From Hofstenia miamia (lineage: Eukaryota > Xenacoelomorpha > Acoela > Hofsteniidae), in contig CABFPE010000122.1 in the NCBI GenBank assembly GCA_900660155.1, forward strand, positions 179,591-243,590: DNA of 64,000 nt. The letters run 5' to 3'. Of the stretch, positions 10,971 through 22,369 are shown in pieces; positions within the stretch are counted from its first letter, which is position 1, and each line of letters begins with the position of its first letter. The notes beneath the pieces were generated by a model. The model made no database searches, was not told where the DNA came from, and was given only the letters and a program-made list of their open reading frames with translations. A program made the position numbers and the translations under genes.

Positions 10971-11753
10971 AGTGACTACATATTGGATGAACGACGTAAA
11001 AATCCCATTCTTGACTGGTGTCAACAATAAAGACAACAAATTTTACGTTGCGTTTACCACACAAGTACAAATATTATTTACCTTAGAATATATTATGTGC
11101 ATCTTTAATAAACTATCAATTATAATGATAAAGAACCTAGAATTTCACAAATCAAATATGTCGCAATGGAAAACTTGGATTCGCGTATTCACTGTTTAAT
11201 TAAAGGCAACTGAAATATATGGAAAATCAGGAAAACGAAAGTTTTATCTTACTTCACTGCATTGGAGAGCATGCAAAAATATTTTTGAAAAATTTGTTTA
11301 GTCCCAATCTGTAAACCAAGCAAAATACATCGAGGTAGCAATTATGTATTCTCTCTAAACACATGAAGATATTTAGAAAATTCAACAGAAAACTGGAAGA
11401 AACACCGTCATATGAAGTTCACCTGACAATGGAAAAGTATGTTGACGCAACAGCATTCACTCTTACAACCTTCCAATGTAAATATTTCTACACAAAGCTA
11501 TTATGATGACTTTGTTTAAGAAAAAGAAGAAGAAAAACGTTTATTAAACAAAATGGCAATGCTAGGATATAGAGCTATAGTAATAAGTCATATACGGAAA
11601 GAACTGGTTCTTCCTGACGGAAATCCGGTGATAAGATACCTTGAGTCGACCAGAGCGCGCTTGTGCCTCGGAGTAAAGAAAATTGAGAGGATGACTCTGA
11701 AAGCTGCATTTTTTCAAAAGACTGACTTTCTTTCTTCTATCGACGGCGATAAT

Positions 11754-12518
11754 CTATGATGTTCGAGAGCCATAATCAGTGATAATCTTCTCGGCTCTGT
11801 TGAAGGTACGTTGAATCCTGGCGTTGAGTGCACTAGACAAATAAACATGCAAGGGTGCGCAATAGTCAAATAGCGATTGAATTGAGCATCTGAAGATGCC
11901 TATAAGAGCCGTCTCATTGCAGAAAGGTTTCAGTTGTCTCAAAATAGTGAATCGAGAAGCAGCACGTTTAAGAAAACTGTCAAAGTGATTTGACCAATTC
12001 AAGCGACTATCAATCGTGACTCCCAAAATTTTGATAGTGTCCGACATGGGAATATCGGTATCTGGAAAAAATGTTGCATCATCAGAGGACTTCCTAAGGG
12101 AGATAAACATTTGCTGGGATTTCTTCTTATTAAGATTCAGAGGGTTTTCAGAATAGTAATCAGTAATCAGAGGCACACCACGCTTGATACGTATGATAGA
12201 AGACATATCATTGGCAAACCTTACAAGCAAACCACGTTCTGACACCATATCGGCCATGAAAAAGATAAAGAGCAAAGGTCTCAAAAGCGACCCTTGAGGG
12301 ACACCACTGAACACATCAAATAAAGCGCTATAAACACCACAGTAAACAACTCGAAATTTGCGTTCGCTAAGATAGCTACGAAGCCAGTTAATGACATGCG
12401 TTGGAATATTAGCATTATGAAGCTTAACCAACAATCGGCTGTGAGGAACCGTATCAAACGCTTTACTTAGCTTGCAATAAAACATCATCAACATTGTCAA
12501 GAATAGAGGTAATTTCAT
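11754..12518 (-). pseudogene. LINE-A reverse transcriptase, palm to C-terminus
   Basis: This open frame encodes the RNA-directed DNA polymerase that would copy the LINE RNA at a nicked target. The start is truncated: the frame enters at AKAFDTVPHSRLLVKL (the DxSKAFD box is partly in another frame). SGVPQGSL lies near residue 91. The catalytic box reads FANDM where the family has FADDM or FADDL, so one of the two catalytic aspartates is replaced by Asn. KILGVTIDSRLNW (thumb) follows, then the conserved FDYCAPLH stretch. The preceding finger region (12531-12779, LRPIS box) is in a different frame, so the gene is broken. The DDxx change alone should abolish polymerisation. Confidence 0.8.
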
Positions 12519-13231
12519 CCAGAAGAAGAATTAGAGCTGCACAAGTTGATTTCTTCTTTTGCTAAGCAAATTGAAAACGATCAATAATAGGCAAGATAAT
12601 TGGTTTGAGCGTTTTAAGAGCAGCATGTTACATAAGCTTGGAGGGAATAGATAACTTGAAATAGGTCTCAGGTCAGGTATGGAAGGAAGACTGACGTTAG
12701 GTAACGGTGAAACAGTTGCAACTTTGAACTGATTGGGGACATAGCTCTTTACAAGTGAAGAATTGATAATATCACACAAGGGTTCGGCAATTATGTGGGA
12801 AATGCTCTTGTAAAATTTATGGGGATACCATCAGTCCCAATGCCAAAATTTTTGATGCCATCAATGTATTTGAGAACGAAAAAAGGAGAAACCAGCCGAA
12901 AATTTTCCGAACAATGTTCACTTCTGAACAGGTCGGAAGTGGTGTTGCACTTCTGCATGGAATTTTAGAAGAATAAAGCAATATCATCTAATGCTAGTTT
13001 AACAGAGGAAAACTGCGAAAAATGTTGTTTAATGGTGTGCGACCATTGCCTCTAGTGAACGAGTGAAAGAGGTTCCAGGAGTCGTGAGCATTGTTAACTG
13101 AGTTGAGGCAACTGTTTCACAGAAACGATATCGTCGTTCAACTTGCGAGAAAATTGTGCTAATTTTTGCCGATTGCCATCCGCAAAAGCATGTTACTTCT
13201 TGTTCATGATATCGAGCACAATTCTGGTAAA

Positions 13232-13906
13232 CTATGGCAGATCAGAGTCAGAATGCTGAACCTGACGACGAGAAATAACAGATATTGCGTCATTTAAATA
13301 AAAATAGAAGTGATTGACTTTCTCATCGATGTCATCGTAAGAAATAAGATCAAGAATGTTGCTATCAGCTAGACGTTTAACAATTAAGACGATAAAACTT
13401 TTGTGAAGGTCGAGGACAGATTGCACTGGATAAGTGACAGGTCTAAGAGACGATGACTTGAGCAGGCAAGTGAAATGGTCAGAGTTCCCCAAAGGAGAAT
13501 TAATTTCAGTTTTGGAGAAAGAATTGAGCGGACCACTGGGGCACAGAATAACATCAATTCTGGAACTGAAAATTGTGTTAGCAGTAACATAGTTATACAA
13601 ATCAAACGCAGAGCATAAATCACCAAGTTCTTGAGTAATATAAGCTTTATTCAGATCGCCACATATGATGGGAAAGAAATCAGGATGTAAGATCAAAATC
13701 TTATCAATAGTGTCAATCAGAAAAGAAGTAATTTCGAAATTGTCAAACCACGACAGGTTGGGTGGAATGTAAACACAGCAGACAAGAAGTTTGCTGTCAG
13801 GGAAGGAAACAACAACTTTTTCAATGGTGTCGGGAATGTCAGCAAGAGTCTGTTTCACAACTTTGCCCATCGAGATCAGTAGCATCAAGCCAGGTCTGAT
13901 CCACAA
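13232..13906 (-). pseudogene. LINE-A APE-type endonuclease fragment
   Basis: This frame matches the middle and end of the apurinic-endonuclease-like domain that nicks target DNA. CCVYIPP lies near residue 43, ICGDLNKAY (metal-binding GDxN box) near 81, IDVILCPSG near 118 and PLGNSDHFTCLL (catalytic SDH box) near 139. The tail (residues 160-224) is the linker towards RT. The N-terminal ETW box is missing from this frame. The frame stops before the RT, so EN and RT are no longer in one reading frame. Confidence 0.8.
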
Positions 13907-14036
13907 ATGATGTCCGCTTCTTTTGGGAAGCTACAATTCTGAGCTCATCAATTTAATTTCGAATGGACCTTGAGTTAGTAGAAAGTACAGTAGGAAGATT
14001 ATTGCTTGAAGGCAAATCAGTAAACATGGCATCTAG

Positions 14037-14576
14037 TCAAAATTTCCGAACCACCTTGTTATTCCGAATTTGGAATTCAACATTTGGTTCAGAAACACGC
14101 TTCTGCTTCAATTCTTTTCGGAGCTGGAACTGTAATTTACGCTCTACTTTCGTAAGATCCGGGCTTATGAAGACAGTTTTGAGAAACTGGGACTTGACAT
14201 TCACGTCAGGGCAGGTAACAAGTAACAGTTGAAAACCTTTGTCATTAACTTTTCCAATCTTTTTGTGTTTCAGTCTAAAACAAACAATCTTAAGGTTCCA
14301 TTGTTTAGAAATTTCAGAATCGCTATCACTGGGCTTTGTCCCGGATACAACGAAATTGCATTTCCTTCTGTCATGATCTAGCTGCTTCCGAGTAACTCCA
14401 GAGGCAATTTGAGCATAGTTAAACTCCGCCTTAGAAGCATCGGGTACCGACATAGATGTAGAGGGTCTAGGTAGGTCAGATAATTGCTTTATGCATGACG
14501 CGGCACAAAATCCACAGGAAAAGTCACGATTAAGAAAGTTTCGAGGTACTTGCGAGGTAGCCAAACGTTCACCCAA
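14037..14576 (-). CDS. LINE-A ORF1 protein
   Basis: This is an open frame of 179 codons in the position of a LINE ORF1, upstream of the endonuclease frame. An N-terminal CGFCAASC cluster may be part of a zinc-binding module. The middle carries NFVVSGTKPSD (RRM-like beta strand in nucleic-acid-binding ORF1 proteins), and the C-terminus has the basic VFISPDLTKVERKLQFQLRKEL helix region. Family B ORF1 at 25136-25792 has the parallel VFINPDLTKAE and RVQLRKQ, which confirms the relationship. The start may lie further upstream, since the N-terminal Cys cluster looks truncated. Function as an RNA chaperone is inferred from the family. Confidence 0.65.
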   Translation of the reverse strand: MGERLATSQVPRNFLNRDFSCGFCAASCIKQLSDLPRPSTSMSVPDASKAEFNYAQIASGVTRKQLDHDRRKCNFVVSGTKPSDSDSEISKQWNLKIVCFRLKHKKIGKVNDKGFQLLLVTCPDVNVKSQFLKTVFISPDLTKVERKLQFQLRKELKQKRVSEPNVEFQIRNNKVVRKF

Positions 14577-14600
14577 GCAACACTACCAGATCTAACGACT

Positions 14601-15764
14601 CCAGGCCCAGTACACTCCACCAGATGTTCGCTTCCATCAGTTGTCATCTGGAATCTAATTAAAGTATATAATAAACAGGCATATTCAGATCAAATCCAAG
14701 TACTAAGCCTAAAGTTGGAAACTGTCTCACAACTTCCACCAATTCGTACTCTCACACTTACGTTTTCAACTCTATAAGATATTTTGTCCGTTTATAAATT
14801 TTACTATTTATCATTTGCGATATCCAATATACGGGTTTACACCTTATTGTTTCGAATGTAGAGAAGCAATTTTTAAATAATTTGCAGTAACACTATCTTT
14901 AAAAAATCTGTGCAAGTGATACTCTTAATCTTAATAAAGTAAGGTACAGAAAAATAAAATGAAATTCCGAGCGGTCGAATTTGAACAATTTGCACATTTT
15001 ATGTGCATTTGTAATGTTTCAAGCCATGAAAATAGAAAAACAGCTTATTTTGTTATTCTGACACTTTTCTTTCACGTGCGTTGTTTTCATTAGTTTTACT
15101 TGAATGGGTCAATTCTAACAACTGCATGAATTTAAGATATAGAATCGTCGGGTTTTCTAATGTTAAACACTGTTTTGCACCATATACAAGAAAATTCGTA
15201 CTCTTTGCAATGACATTATAACCTCTCTTGAAGATAAATCAAATTAAGATCTAATAAACTGTCTGATATTTCTCGCATTATACAGGCTAAATCGGCAAGC
15301 GTTAAGAATATAATATAGGTTGTCAAGTGAATCTAAATGTTATAAAAAAACCAATGTTGAGTTAAAAAATTTAAATTCAGTGCTTCTCAAGCACAAATTA
15401 TTTCGCACTTAAAATAAATTTGAATTTATTGAAATAAAATTAACATCTTTAGATGAGATAATTATTAACATAATTGTCTTAAGAAATTTATTGTTTGTTC
15501 AAAGTTCTTTACATCAATGTGAGTATGGATATGATCCTTCGTTCTGCCGTATCACCCCAAATGTCACAAATGCAATTCTTAGTGGGCTTATAACAGCAAT
15601 TCATTGTCCTGCAGATATACTGATGGAAACCGTTGGTATAGATAAACAGAATACATAAATACATAAAGCAACAAAAAACAATCAATGTGTAAAAATTGAC
15701 CAAAAAAATGAAAGTTTCAGTAATTTTAAATCAATATTTCCTGTATCCAATTAAAATAAAACAC
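14601..15764. other. Non-coding stretch between LINE-A and DZIP1-like exons
   Basis: This AT-rich sequence has no supported gene. It should be intron of the DZIP1-like gene, because the exon ending at 15765 has a 5' splice site (GTGTTT) leading into it. The short open frame 15509-15703 on the minus strand is Cys-rich but lacks support. Confidence 0.5.
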
Positions 15765-16607
15765 CTTGAAACTAGCTTCTACTTTATTCCGTTCCACAGA
15801 ACGCAGTCTATCCTCTAATTCCACAATATGCGATTCTAAGAGCTTGATTTGCAGGGAGTCATCACGAGGCGGAGCGGGTTGTGGAGCAGCTTCATGCTTC
15901 GATTCCAGCTTCGAGTGCAAATTTTTAATTTCTTGATGCAGCAAATCCGTTTTCTCTTGTTGAGATTTGAAAATCTAAATCGGTAGAATGAAAAAAAAAC
16001 TAACTAGAATATTTGTGAAGAAATGAAAACTAAAAAATGTACAGTGGTACCTTCATGAAGTTATCTTGCCGTGCTTCATCCAACGCGTTTTCTTTTAAAT
16101 TAAGCCGTTCTTTTAAGTGAAGAATGGTAGACTCCAATTCTTCAACTTTGGTGTTATTTGTTTCTCCCTTAATGAGTTCGGGGTGACGTCGCATCATATG
16201 CGCATCAAGATAGAAGTCGTTCAGAAAGATTTTACTACAATAGGAACACTAAAATTTAGTTAAACAAATTTGAAACATAAAATCAACCTTTATGTAGTCA
16301 CTAGATGCTACTTTGGCCTTTGATTGTAATTCCTTTATAATTTCCTTCCTCTTTTTAACATCAGCTTTTAGGTCTTTGATAGTTTTTTCCAGAGCAGTGT
16401 TTTTATCTTGCAATGCGTTCATTGCCTAAAATTCAAAATAAGAATAAAAAAATGTTATTGGTTCCTTACATCAACAGCAGAACTGAGTTTGCTTTCCAGA
16501 GTCAGAATTGTGTCTCTGAGATATTCTTGAGAGAAGAGAAGATATTCACACATCAGCTGCGAAAGTTTGAACAATTTTAAAAAGTTGTTATCTATACTGC
16601 GAACATC
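15765..16607 (-). CDS. DZIP1: DZIP1/DZIP1L-like zinc-finger coiled-coil protein, four internal exons
   Basis: Four minus-strand exons join in phase 0: 16607-16470, 16425-16288, 16248-16051 and 15974-15765 (46, 46, 66 and 70 codons). All have AG/GT borders and short introns (44, 39 and 76 bases). Exon 1 holds FLKLFKLSQLMCEYLLFSQ, close to the DZIP1 N-terminal signature (LVKLFRLAQLTIEYLLHSQEYL). Exon 2 is a coiled coil with DVKKRKEIIKELQ. Exon 3 opens with a single C2H2 finger (CSYC, then H after 12 residues, spacing C-X2-C-X12-H-X4-H, ending MMRRHPE), as in DZIP1. Exon 4 is coiled coil with a Pro-rich break (PQPAPP). In vertebrates DZIP1 (Iguana) and DZIP1L act at the basal body and transition zone in ciliogenesis and Hedgehog signalling. 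The first coding exon(s) and the C-terminal exons were not found, so the gene is partial. DZIP1 versus DZIP1L cannot be decided. Confidence 0.85.
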
Positions 16608-18234
16608 CTAAATTGAACAAAATAAACAACAATTCTATAGGTGGTTCCTGGGTACATGAATAAATATCAATGATATTTATTACTATTTAGTCTCCAAAAT
16701 TACTATTCCAAACCAAATGTTTAAGAAGTAAATATATAATATTTTCTAAAGGCTAGCTGCATCCTCAAGATTAAAATTAAGTTAAGAACGTCAGACTAAT
16801 TGATCGCAAAGAGTATAAATTAAGAGTCCATTTAGAATTACAGAATACTAGAAAATTAAAAACAACAAATAAAAATTTTAGATGTCAGACAAACTTACAT
16901 GATTAATTATAATCTGAAAATCACAAAAAATAGAAATACAATAAGGATTTGAGTAATGCCAAACGAGTGAAATATAGAATGAGCGAACTACCAAAAAATC
17001 TATTCTCTAAAGATGGGAATTAGAATAAATTTAAAAATTTGTTGAATGCCCCAAATATACATAATAATTTTGAAATACAGCCAAAATTATTTGTAAGCAT
17101 TCGATTGCCTCTGATTGATTGCTAGGTAAATGGAAGATTTTCATGATTTTCTAGTATTAAATCTTCTAATTGTTGACTCTCTAAGCAATGAAAAGAGCTC
17201 AAGACTTCTTTGGAAGAAGTTTACCCGACAATGTCTCCTAATAGCTTATCTTGCAACATAAGGTATTGCTTGGGAAAAACCTAACAAAATTGAATGCGTG
17301 AAATTATAAGAAAAATTCGTCGATTAGATAATGCAATCATAGATGTTTGTATTTCATAATTTTGAACCATTGCAGATGAATGGATTTTAGCTTGAAACGC
17401 ATTTGATGCATAGAAATTCTTAAAGTAAAATATGACAAATTAAACTGCATTGAGCAAGTATAGTATGTACAATGTGATTGCTACATTCAATTATATTTTG
17501 GAAGCATGCTTGATTGTACCAGAGGAATCAAAGAATCATTGAAATTAATTAGAGAAGAGAATTGTTGAAAGTACTTCTAATAGCTTAGTAGACAAACTTG
17601 AGTTTTGCGAGCCATAAATCCATGAAATACCCAGCTACAAAAAATGCAGATAACCACCAAGTTGTAATTAAATGTGAGCAATAGCAAAGTTGCGTAGATA
17701 AATTTTAACTTGTACCGTCATAATAAAACTAAACTGAATTCTCTTTTTTCAAAATTGTTGTAACGATTGAAGAAGCTTTCTATTGTGCTTGCCCTCTGCG
17801 CCAGGTGACCGTGCGTGATCTTGATCCTGTTTATGTAAAGTGTGTTCCCCCCCCCCTCAAAGTTCAATTCCTATATATTTGAGAAGGAGGCAGTCTTTGA
17901 ATATCCGGTAAGAATAAAGAAGATTACGAGTGATTTACCTTATCGGCTGTGTAATTAAATTACTAATTTACTGTCGGTCCCTATTTGCTCTGCTTTTAAT
18001 TTATCCCTCTTATAATGTTAATTTTCATCTGCTTGGAAAATTTCTAATCCCCCATCAGGCAAAAATAAACAAAATCTTCGTCATACTTTTAATTTTCTCA
18101 GACCCCAGAAGCACTGTTTCAGTCATGGTCACATGACTCAAATTTTTTAATTGACTATGTATAATGTGAAAATTTAGCATGTGTGTCAATGATTGTAATA
18201 TAGTATTTACATATATTTAATTCTTATAATTCCC
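16608..18234. other. Upstream flank/intron of the DZIP1-like gene; no exon recognised
   Basis: The N-terminal DZIP1 exon (family: F..R....DWRR then ITFCN) should lie here or beyond on the minus strand, but I could not recognise it. Position 17847-17856 is a run of ten C, unusual in this AT-rich sequence. The region otherwise shows only short, unsupported open frames (for example 17930-18136 plus). Confidence 0.45.
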
Positions 18235-18765
18235 CATCTGCTGTGAAACTCTCGTTGCTCAAGGCCATTACTTGCGCCTTTCTTTTCTACCCTTCTCCCT
18301 GTTGGTGGCCGTTCCATGGACTGGTTCCAGAAGCATGCTTTGAAATGGATCTCTCTTCTCAAATGTTCCACTCTCCCGCTGTCGCTCTCCTCCTGTTAAA
18401 TCGTTTGCTCACCCATAAACTGGACCTTAATCCTTTTGATTTTATAAAGTTCTCACTTGCTAGGATGTTGTCGTCATCCCAAGAAACATCGCATCCTTCA
18501 GTCGCTTTTCAATCGTTCTTGTGCTGCTGCTAATTACATCTTGACACTCAACCCTCCAACGGCCATTGATTTTTTCCTCAGCAGCAAGCTTCAATAAATC
18601 TTTGATGTCTTTCTTCTTTGCAGAGCGTTCTCCCTTTTCGCCTACTCTTCCATCTGCTCCTACTTTATTTCCTGCGTTGTCTGGCCTCACTCCCATAAAA
18701 CTTGATTTGTTTTTATATTTTGTAGTGTTTGCCTTCAGCAGCTAATAAAGTCCTTCATTACTATT
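18235..18765 (+). repeat. Unclassified GC-richer repeat fragment with LINE-like 3' end
   Basis: Composition changes sharply to a C/T-rich, less AT-rich block, with open frames on both strands (18243-18533 plus; 18460-18696 minus). The plus-strand end, CTAATAAAGTCC followed by ACTATTATTACTATT, resembles the AATAAAG plus (ATT)n tail of LINE-1, so a 3' LINE fragment in plus orientation is likely. I could not assign RT or ORF1 motifs with confidence. Confidence 0.4.
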
Positions 18766-20079
18766 ATTACTATTGTTAAAAAATTAAACAATTTTTGTCA
18801 AAAAACAGTTATTCTAGGAGATAGTAACACTTTTCATGCATTCCAAAACCCCTTTAATACATATATGCACAAGCACACAAACAATCACATTTATATTTAT
18901 ATATTTTTACTACATTGTAGGTTGCAGATTTTGCAAAGTACATTATTTTATGCAATAAATTGATTTGATTCTAATGCTCTTCTAATATGTTTGAATTATA
19001 ACAAAATATGGTGATTGAATAGCTAAAACATTTATTTTCAACACTGACTATGTTTATAATTGCCAATAGTAAAAAGCACATACATAAATAATGCTGATTT
19101 TCCCTTAAACATTTCTACTAAGTGAAATCTGCACTATGTAGATTCATATATATTGTAATGCAAAACATTATTTTTTCGGGATTTAGGTAAAATTTGGCTT
19201 CTATTTTGAACAAAAAATTCCCTATATTTCACCACATGCAAACAAAGTATACCACCAGTTAATAAAGTTGACCCGAAGCGAAAGTTTACCTAGATAACAT
19301 CTCCCATTATCTAAAAAGTATGAGCACACAATGTCACTTCATAAATCTACTAGACTTCAACATGCTGCATAAATTGTTGTTTACCTTTGTATAAATTCAG
19401 ATTTCAACACTTATTTTGTAAAACTTCACAGTGAATTTCTATTTGCAAATATCATTTAAGACATTCACTATTCTTTATGAATATTTATCATATATCTTTC
19501 ATATTACTCCTACAAAGATTGATTATATTGTAAAAAATTTAATAGTTGCTACATTTACATTGGAAAAATATTCTGTTATGATATAGAAATGCAGATGTTC
19601 CATTTACCATGAAAGACACGCATTTTCGTTTTCTTTCACGAAACTTGTATGTAATGACTTTCATCTTGCATATTTTAAATTCAAATTGTTCAGGCTTCTT
19701 TTAGAAAATGTCATTCAATGCTTGGTAATTTACAATATTTTTATTAATTCAATACTATATTGTGTCGCTAAAGCTGTTGTGTCAATTTCAGAAACGTGTT
19801 ATGCGTGTTATAAATAGGATCAGTTTCATGGCTGCCTAGAAATGTTAATAACACGTTGCTTTGAACCCACTAAATGTCCTGTGCTTTAAATTTAAATAGA
19901 AATTTAATGCTTGCAAGCTCTTCAAGGAAACAGGCAAATTTTCACAAATAAAGAATGAAATTTATAAATATTTCAATCGTATGTTATATGCTCATTTATA
20001 TGCATAAAAAAACATTTTAGTATATGCTTTTGTGTGAAAATATGGGGTAAACTGGGAAATTATCATTTATTACCTCTTC
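18766..20079. other. AT-rich stretch with no recognised feature
   Basis: I see no supported open frame, RNA gene or transposon signature here. Confidence 0.5.
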
Positions 20080-20700
20080 ATAAAATGATCTGGATCGGAC
20101 CCTGGGCTAATGTAATACCAAAAGTTGGACTCCCAAAAGTTTTAAAGACCGCCTTATGTTGATTGCACCAATTTTGTCAAGAAGGTTTAAAAATTTGATT
20201 CAAATTTCGATTAAGTCATAGTCAATTTGGATTTCGAAAAAAACAGCTCTACCACCAAATAAAATTCTTGCAGGTGTTAACAATTTCCATCATACTTATG
20301 ATTATTGTTGTATCATCACATTGGATATGAACAAGACATTCAAAACTGTGAAACATTTTTCTATTGTTGACGACTTTTCCAAGCTCTATCCACCCAGAAT
20401 TTTCTAACAGAACGAAGTAATTTTGTTGCTTACAACGATGTTGGAGATTTTTGCCTATGATAAGAAAAGTCTAATATTAAATGCGATTAAAATCCTAAAC
20501 TAATGATAACACACCGTTTATTAAAGGAGAATATGCCTCTCTAGATAATTCAGTAACTAGGAGCTATTACTATTGCCCGAACTTGGAAATATTTAGGGTC
20601 GCGAAACAGTCAAAATTTTGTTTGGCAAGCGTTTATAATTTGAAGCGCACATTAATGCAAAAAGGTTAACTTCAAATTATTCTTGATTCTTAAACTTAAA
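20080..20700 (+). mobile_element. Decayed LINE reverse-transcriptase relic
   Basis: Pieces of an RT in shifting frames can be read on the plus strand: SQFGFRKNSSTTK (about 20220-20258), the QFGFR..RST box upstream of the palm, and LDMNKTFKTVKHFSIVDDF (about 20320-20375), corresponding to LDxSKAFDTVxHxxL. A further stretch near 20480-20520 (KLMITHRLLKENMPL) is compatible with the palm but weak. There is no intact frame and no ends were found. Confidence 0.5.
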
Positions 20701-21049
20701 TAATTTAATTTTAATAATCACGAATTAAAATTATTATATAATGCCTTAGTTTTCTAAACGATATCATAAGCATCAAAAGAACTGCTGGATAAGTGGATAA
20801 GATTCAGCAAGTTATATGTAAATCTATTTAAATATAAGTTCTATTTTATTCTATGAATATGGCGATGTACTTATCATAGATCAATATTCAAGTTTTCGGT
20901 ATTTAATTCTAAAAATGAATTAATGTGGTGCGCAAAAATTGAATTTTGTTAGGTCAAAGAGAAATTTTTGCAATTGAAAATGTAAAAATAGAACAAGATT
21001 TGAAACGCATGAATCATGAGAGAGAAATCAGCTTTTATTATAAGCACTA

Positions 21050-22368
21050 ATCATTGCTGGGAAGAATTGCCTTTGGCGCAATGATAGCCAGTGGTGTGAC
21101 TGGATGAGTCTGCCAGAGGTAAGTTGACGTTCAGAAATATAATGTGATAGGTGATGCGAAGAGTGGGGTTATTGACTTAATGGTTGTAGGATAATACACT
21201 AACCGACTCGCCAATAATTCTCTCAGCCCGTCTAAAGATTCTATCGACATTGGAACAAGTTGTTGAGTTGAGACCGCAGAACACAGGGGCACAGTAATCT
21301 TATAAGGAGACGATTGAGCATTGGAAAATAGCCTTCAGCGTGCCAGGGTACAAATCTCACGAAGTTGTCGCAACATAGTGAATCTGGAAACAGCCTTCAT
21401 GTTGAGGACCTCGAAGTGGGTTTTCCAATTTAGGTGTTGGTCCACATAAACTCCTAGGACCTTTATATGACTGCTCAGAGGAATGTCATCAGGAGCACTG
21501 ATATTATCACTCATGCAAGAAGTTCTAACAATCATTTGCTGCGATTTCTTCATGTTGAGCCTGAGACCGTTTGACTTGCAAAACTCACTGATGTGATTGA
21601 AGTCTGTGGCCACCTGAAGACCCGGTCTGGGAATCCGAATGATGGAAGTGAGATCGTCTGCGAATTTAATCATCATACCATTTATACCGCCCAAGTCCGA
21701 CATGAAGAAAATGAACAGCAAAGGGCCGATGAGTGAGCCCTGGGGAACACCACTAGTGACAGGATACAATTTGCTCTTTTCACCGAGATACTGCACATAC
21801 ATGAAACGATTCCTGATGTAACTTGAGATCCATTCCACAATGTTCCAGGGCAGCTTAGCAGAAAGTTTTTCAATCAATAAATGGTGCGGAACGGTGTTGA
21901 AGGCTTTGCTGAAATCATAAGCGTGGACTAAAACAAGGTTCACGCTATCTAGTATCTTGGAGATTTCATCGGCTAGGACTAGAATTGCAGAGCACGTCGA
22001 TTTCTGCTTCTGGTAGCCAAATTGCAATTTGTCAATGAGAGGGTCTATCAGGGGCCGCAAGCTCAGAAGAGCAAAGTGTTCAAGGCACTTTGAAGGTATT
22101 GGTAAGAGCGAAATTGGTCGGAGGTCATCTATCGATGGCTGCGCAATCTTTGGCAATGGAGATCTTAAACTCCTGAGGAAAATAGGACGTCTCAAGGGAG
22201 CAGTTGATTATGTGAGCCAGCAGATTGGCTATAACATGGGAAATACTTGAATAAAGTTTATTAGGTATACCATCTGAACCAGTACGGCTTAATTTTATCG
22301 ATGTATGACATAACCCCTTGAGGAGTAGCTGGGCGAAAGTCATAATGTGGTTCTGCTGCATGATCTGG
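21050..22368 (-). mobile_element. LINE family B, piece 3: RT and C-terminus
   Basis: This is the left-most of three pieces. The frame 22195-21335 holds the RT domain: DLRPISLLPIPSKCLEHF (finger), QFGYQKQKSTCSAILVL, YDFSKAFNTVPHHLLIEKL, SGVPQGSLIGPLLFIFFM, IKFADDLTSIIRI (both catalytic aspartates kept, residues near 181-182) and KVLGVYVDQHLNWK. Beyond the stop, another frame continues towards FRRAERIIG (near 21220-21240). From 21656 to 22368 it repeats, with few differences, the right-hand piece at 22370-23075. The single n at 22369 is where two overlapping contigs were abutted. Confidence 0.8.
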
Positions 22369-22369
22369 N

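Larger units (their letters stand above)
11530..14600 (-). mobile_element. LINE of family A (ORF1, endonuclease, RT), minus strand
   Basis: This is a nearly full-length but broken LINE read from about 14600 down to about 11530. Its parts are ORF1 (14576-14037), an APE-type endonuclease (13906-13232), RT fingers (12779-12531) and RT palm to C-terminus (12518-11754). Beyond the last stop, another frame still shows a LINE C-terminal signature (SHPLNFLYSEAQARSGRLKV near 11650-11700). It shares ORF1 and RT motifs with family B at 21050-25890, including GVPQGSL followed by GPLLFIFFM or RPLLFIFFM, so the two are related. The CpG-richer, less AT-rich composition contrasts with the flanks and indicates a younger insertion than LINE-2. 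It lies downstream (3') of the DZIP1-like exons in the same orientation and may sit in an intron or in the 3' flank of that gene. Confidence 0.8.

Noticed and set aside
11553-11759. A 68-codon plus-strand frame as a separate gene
   Set aside because: The opposite strand reads as the C-terminal tail of LINE-A (SHPLNFLY, ARSGRLKV), so this is its shadow.
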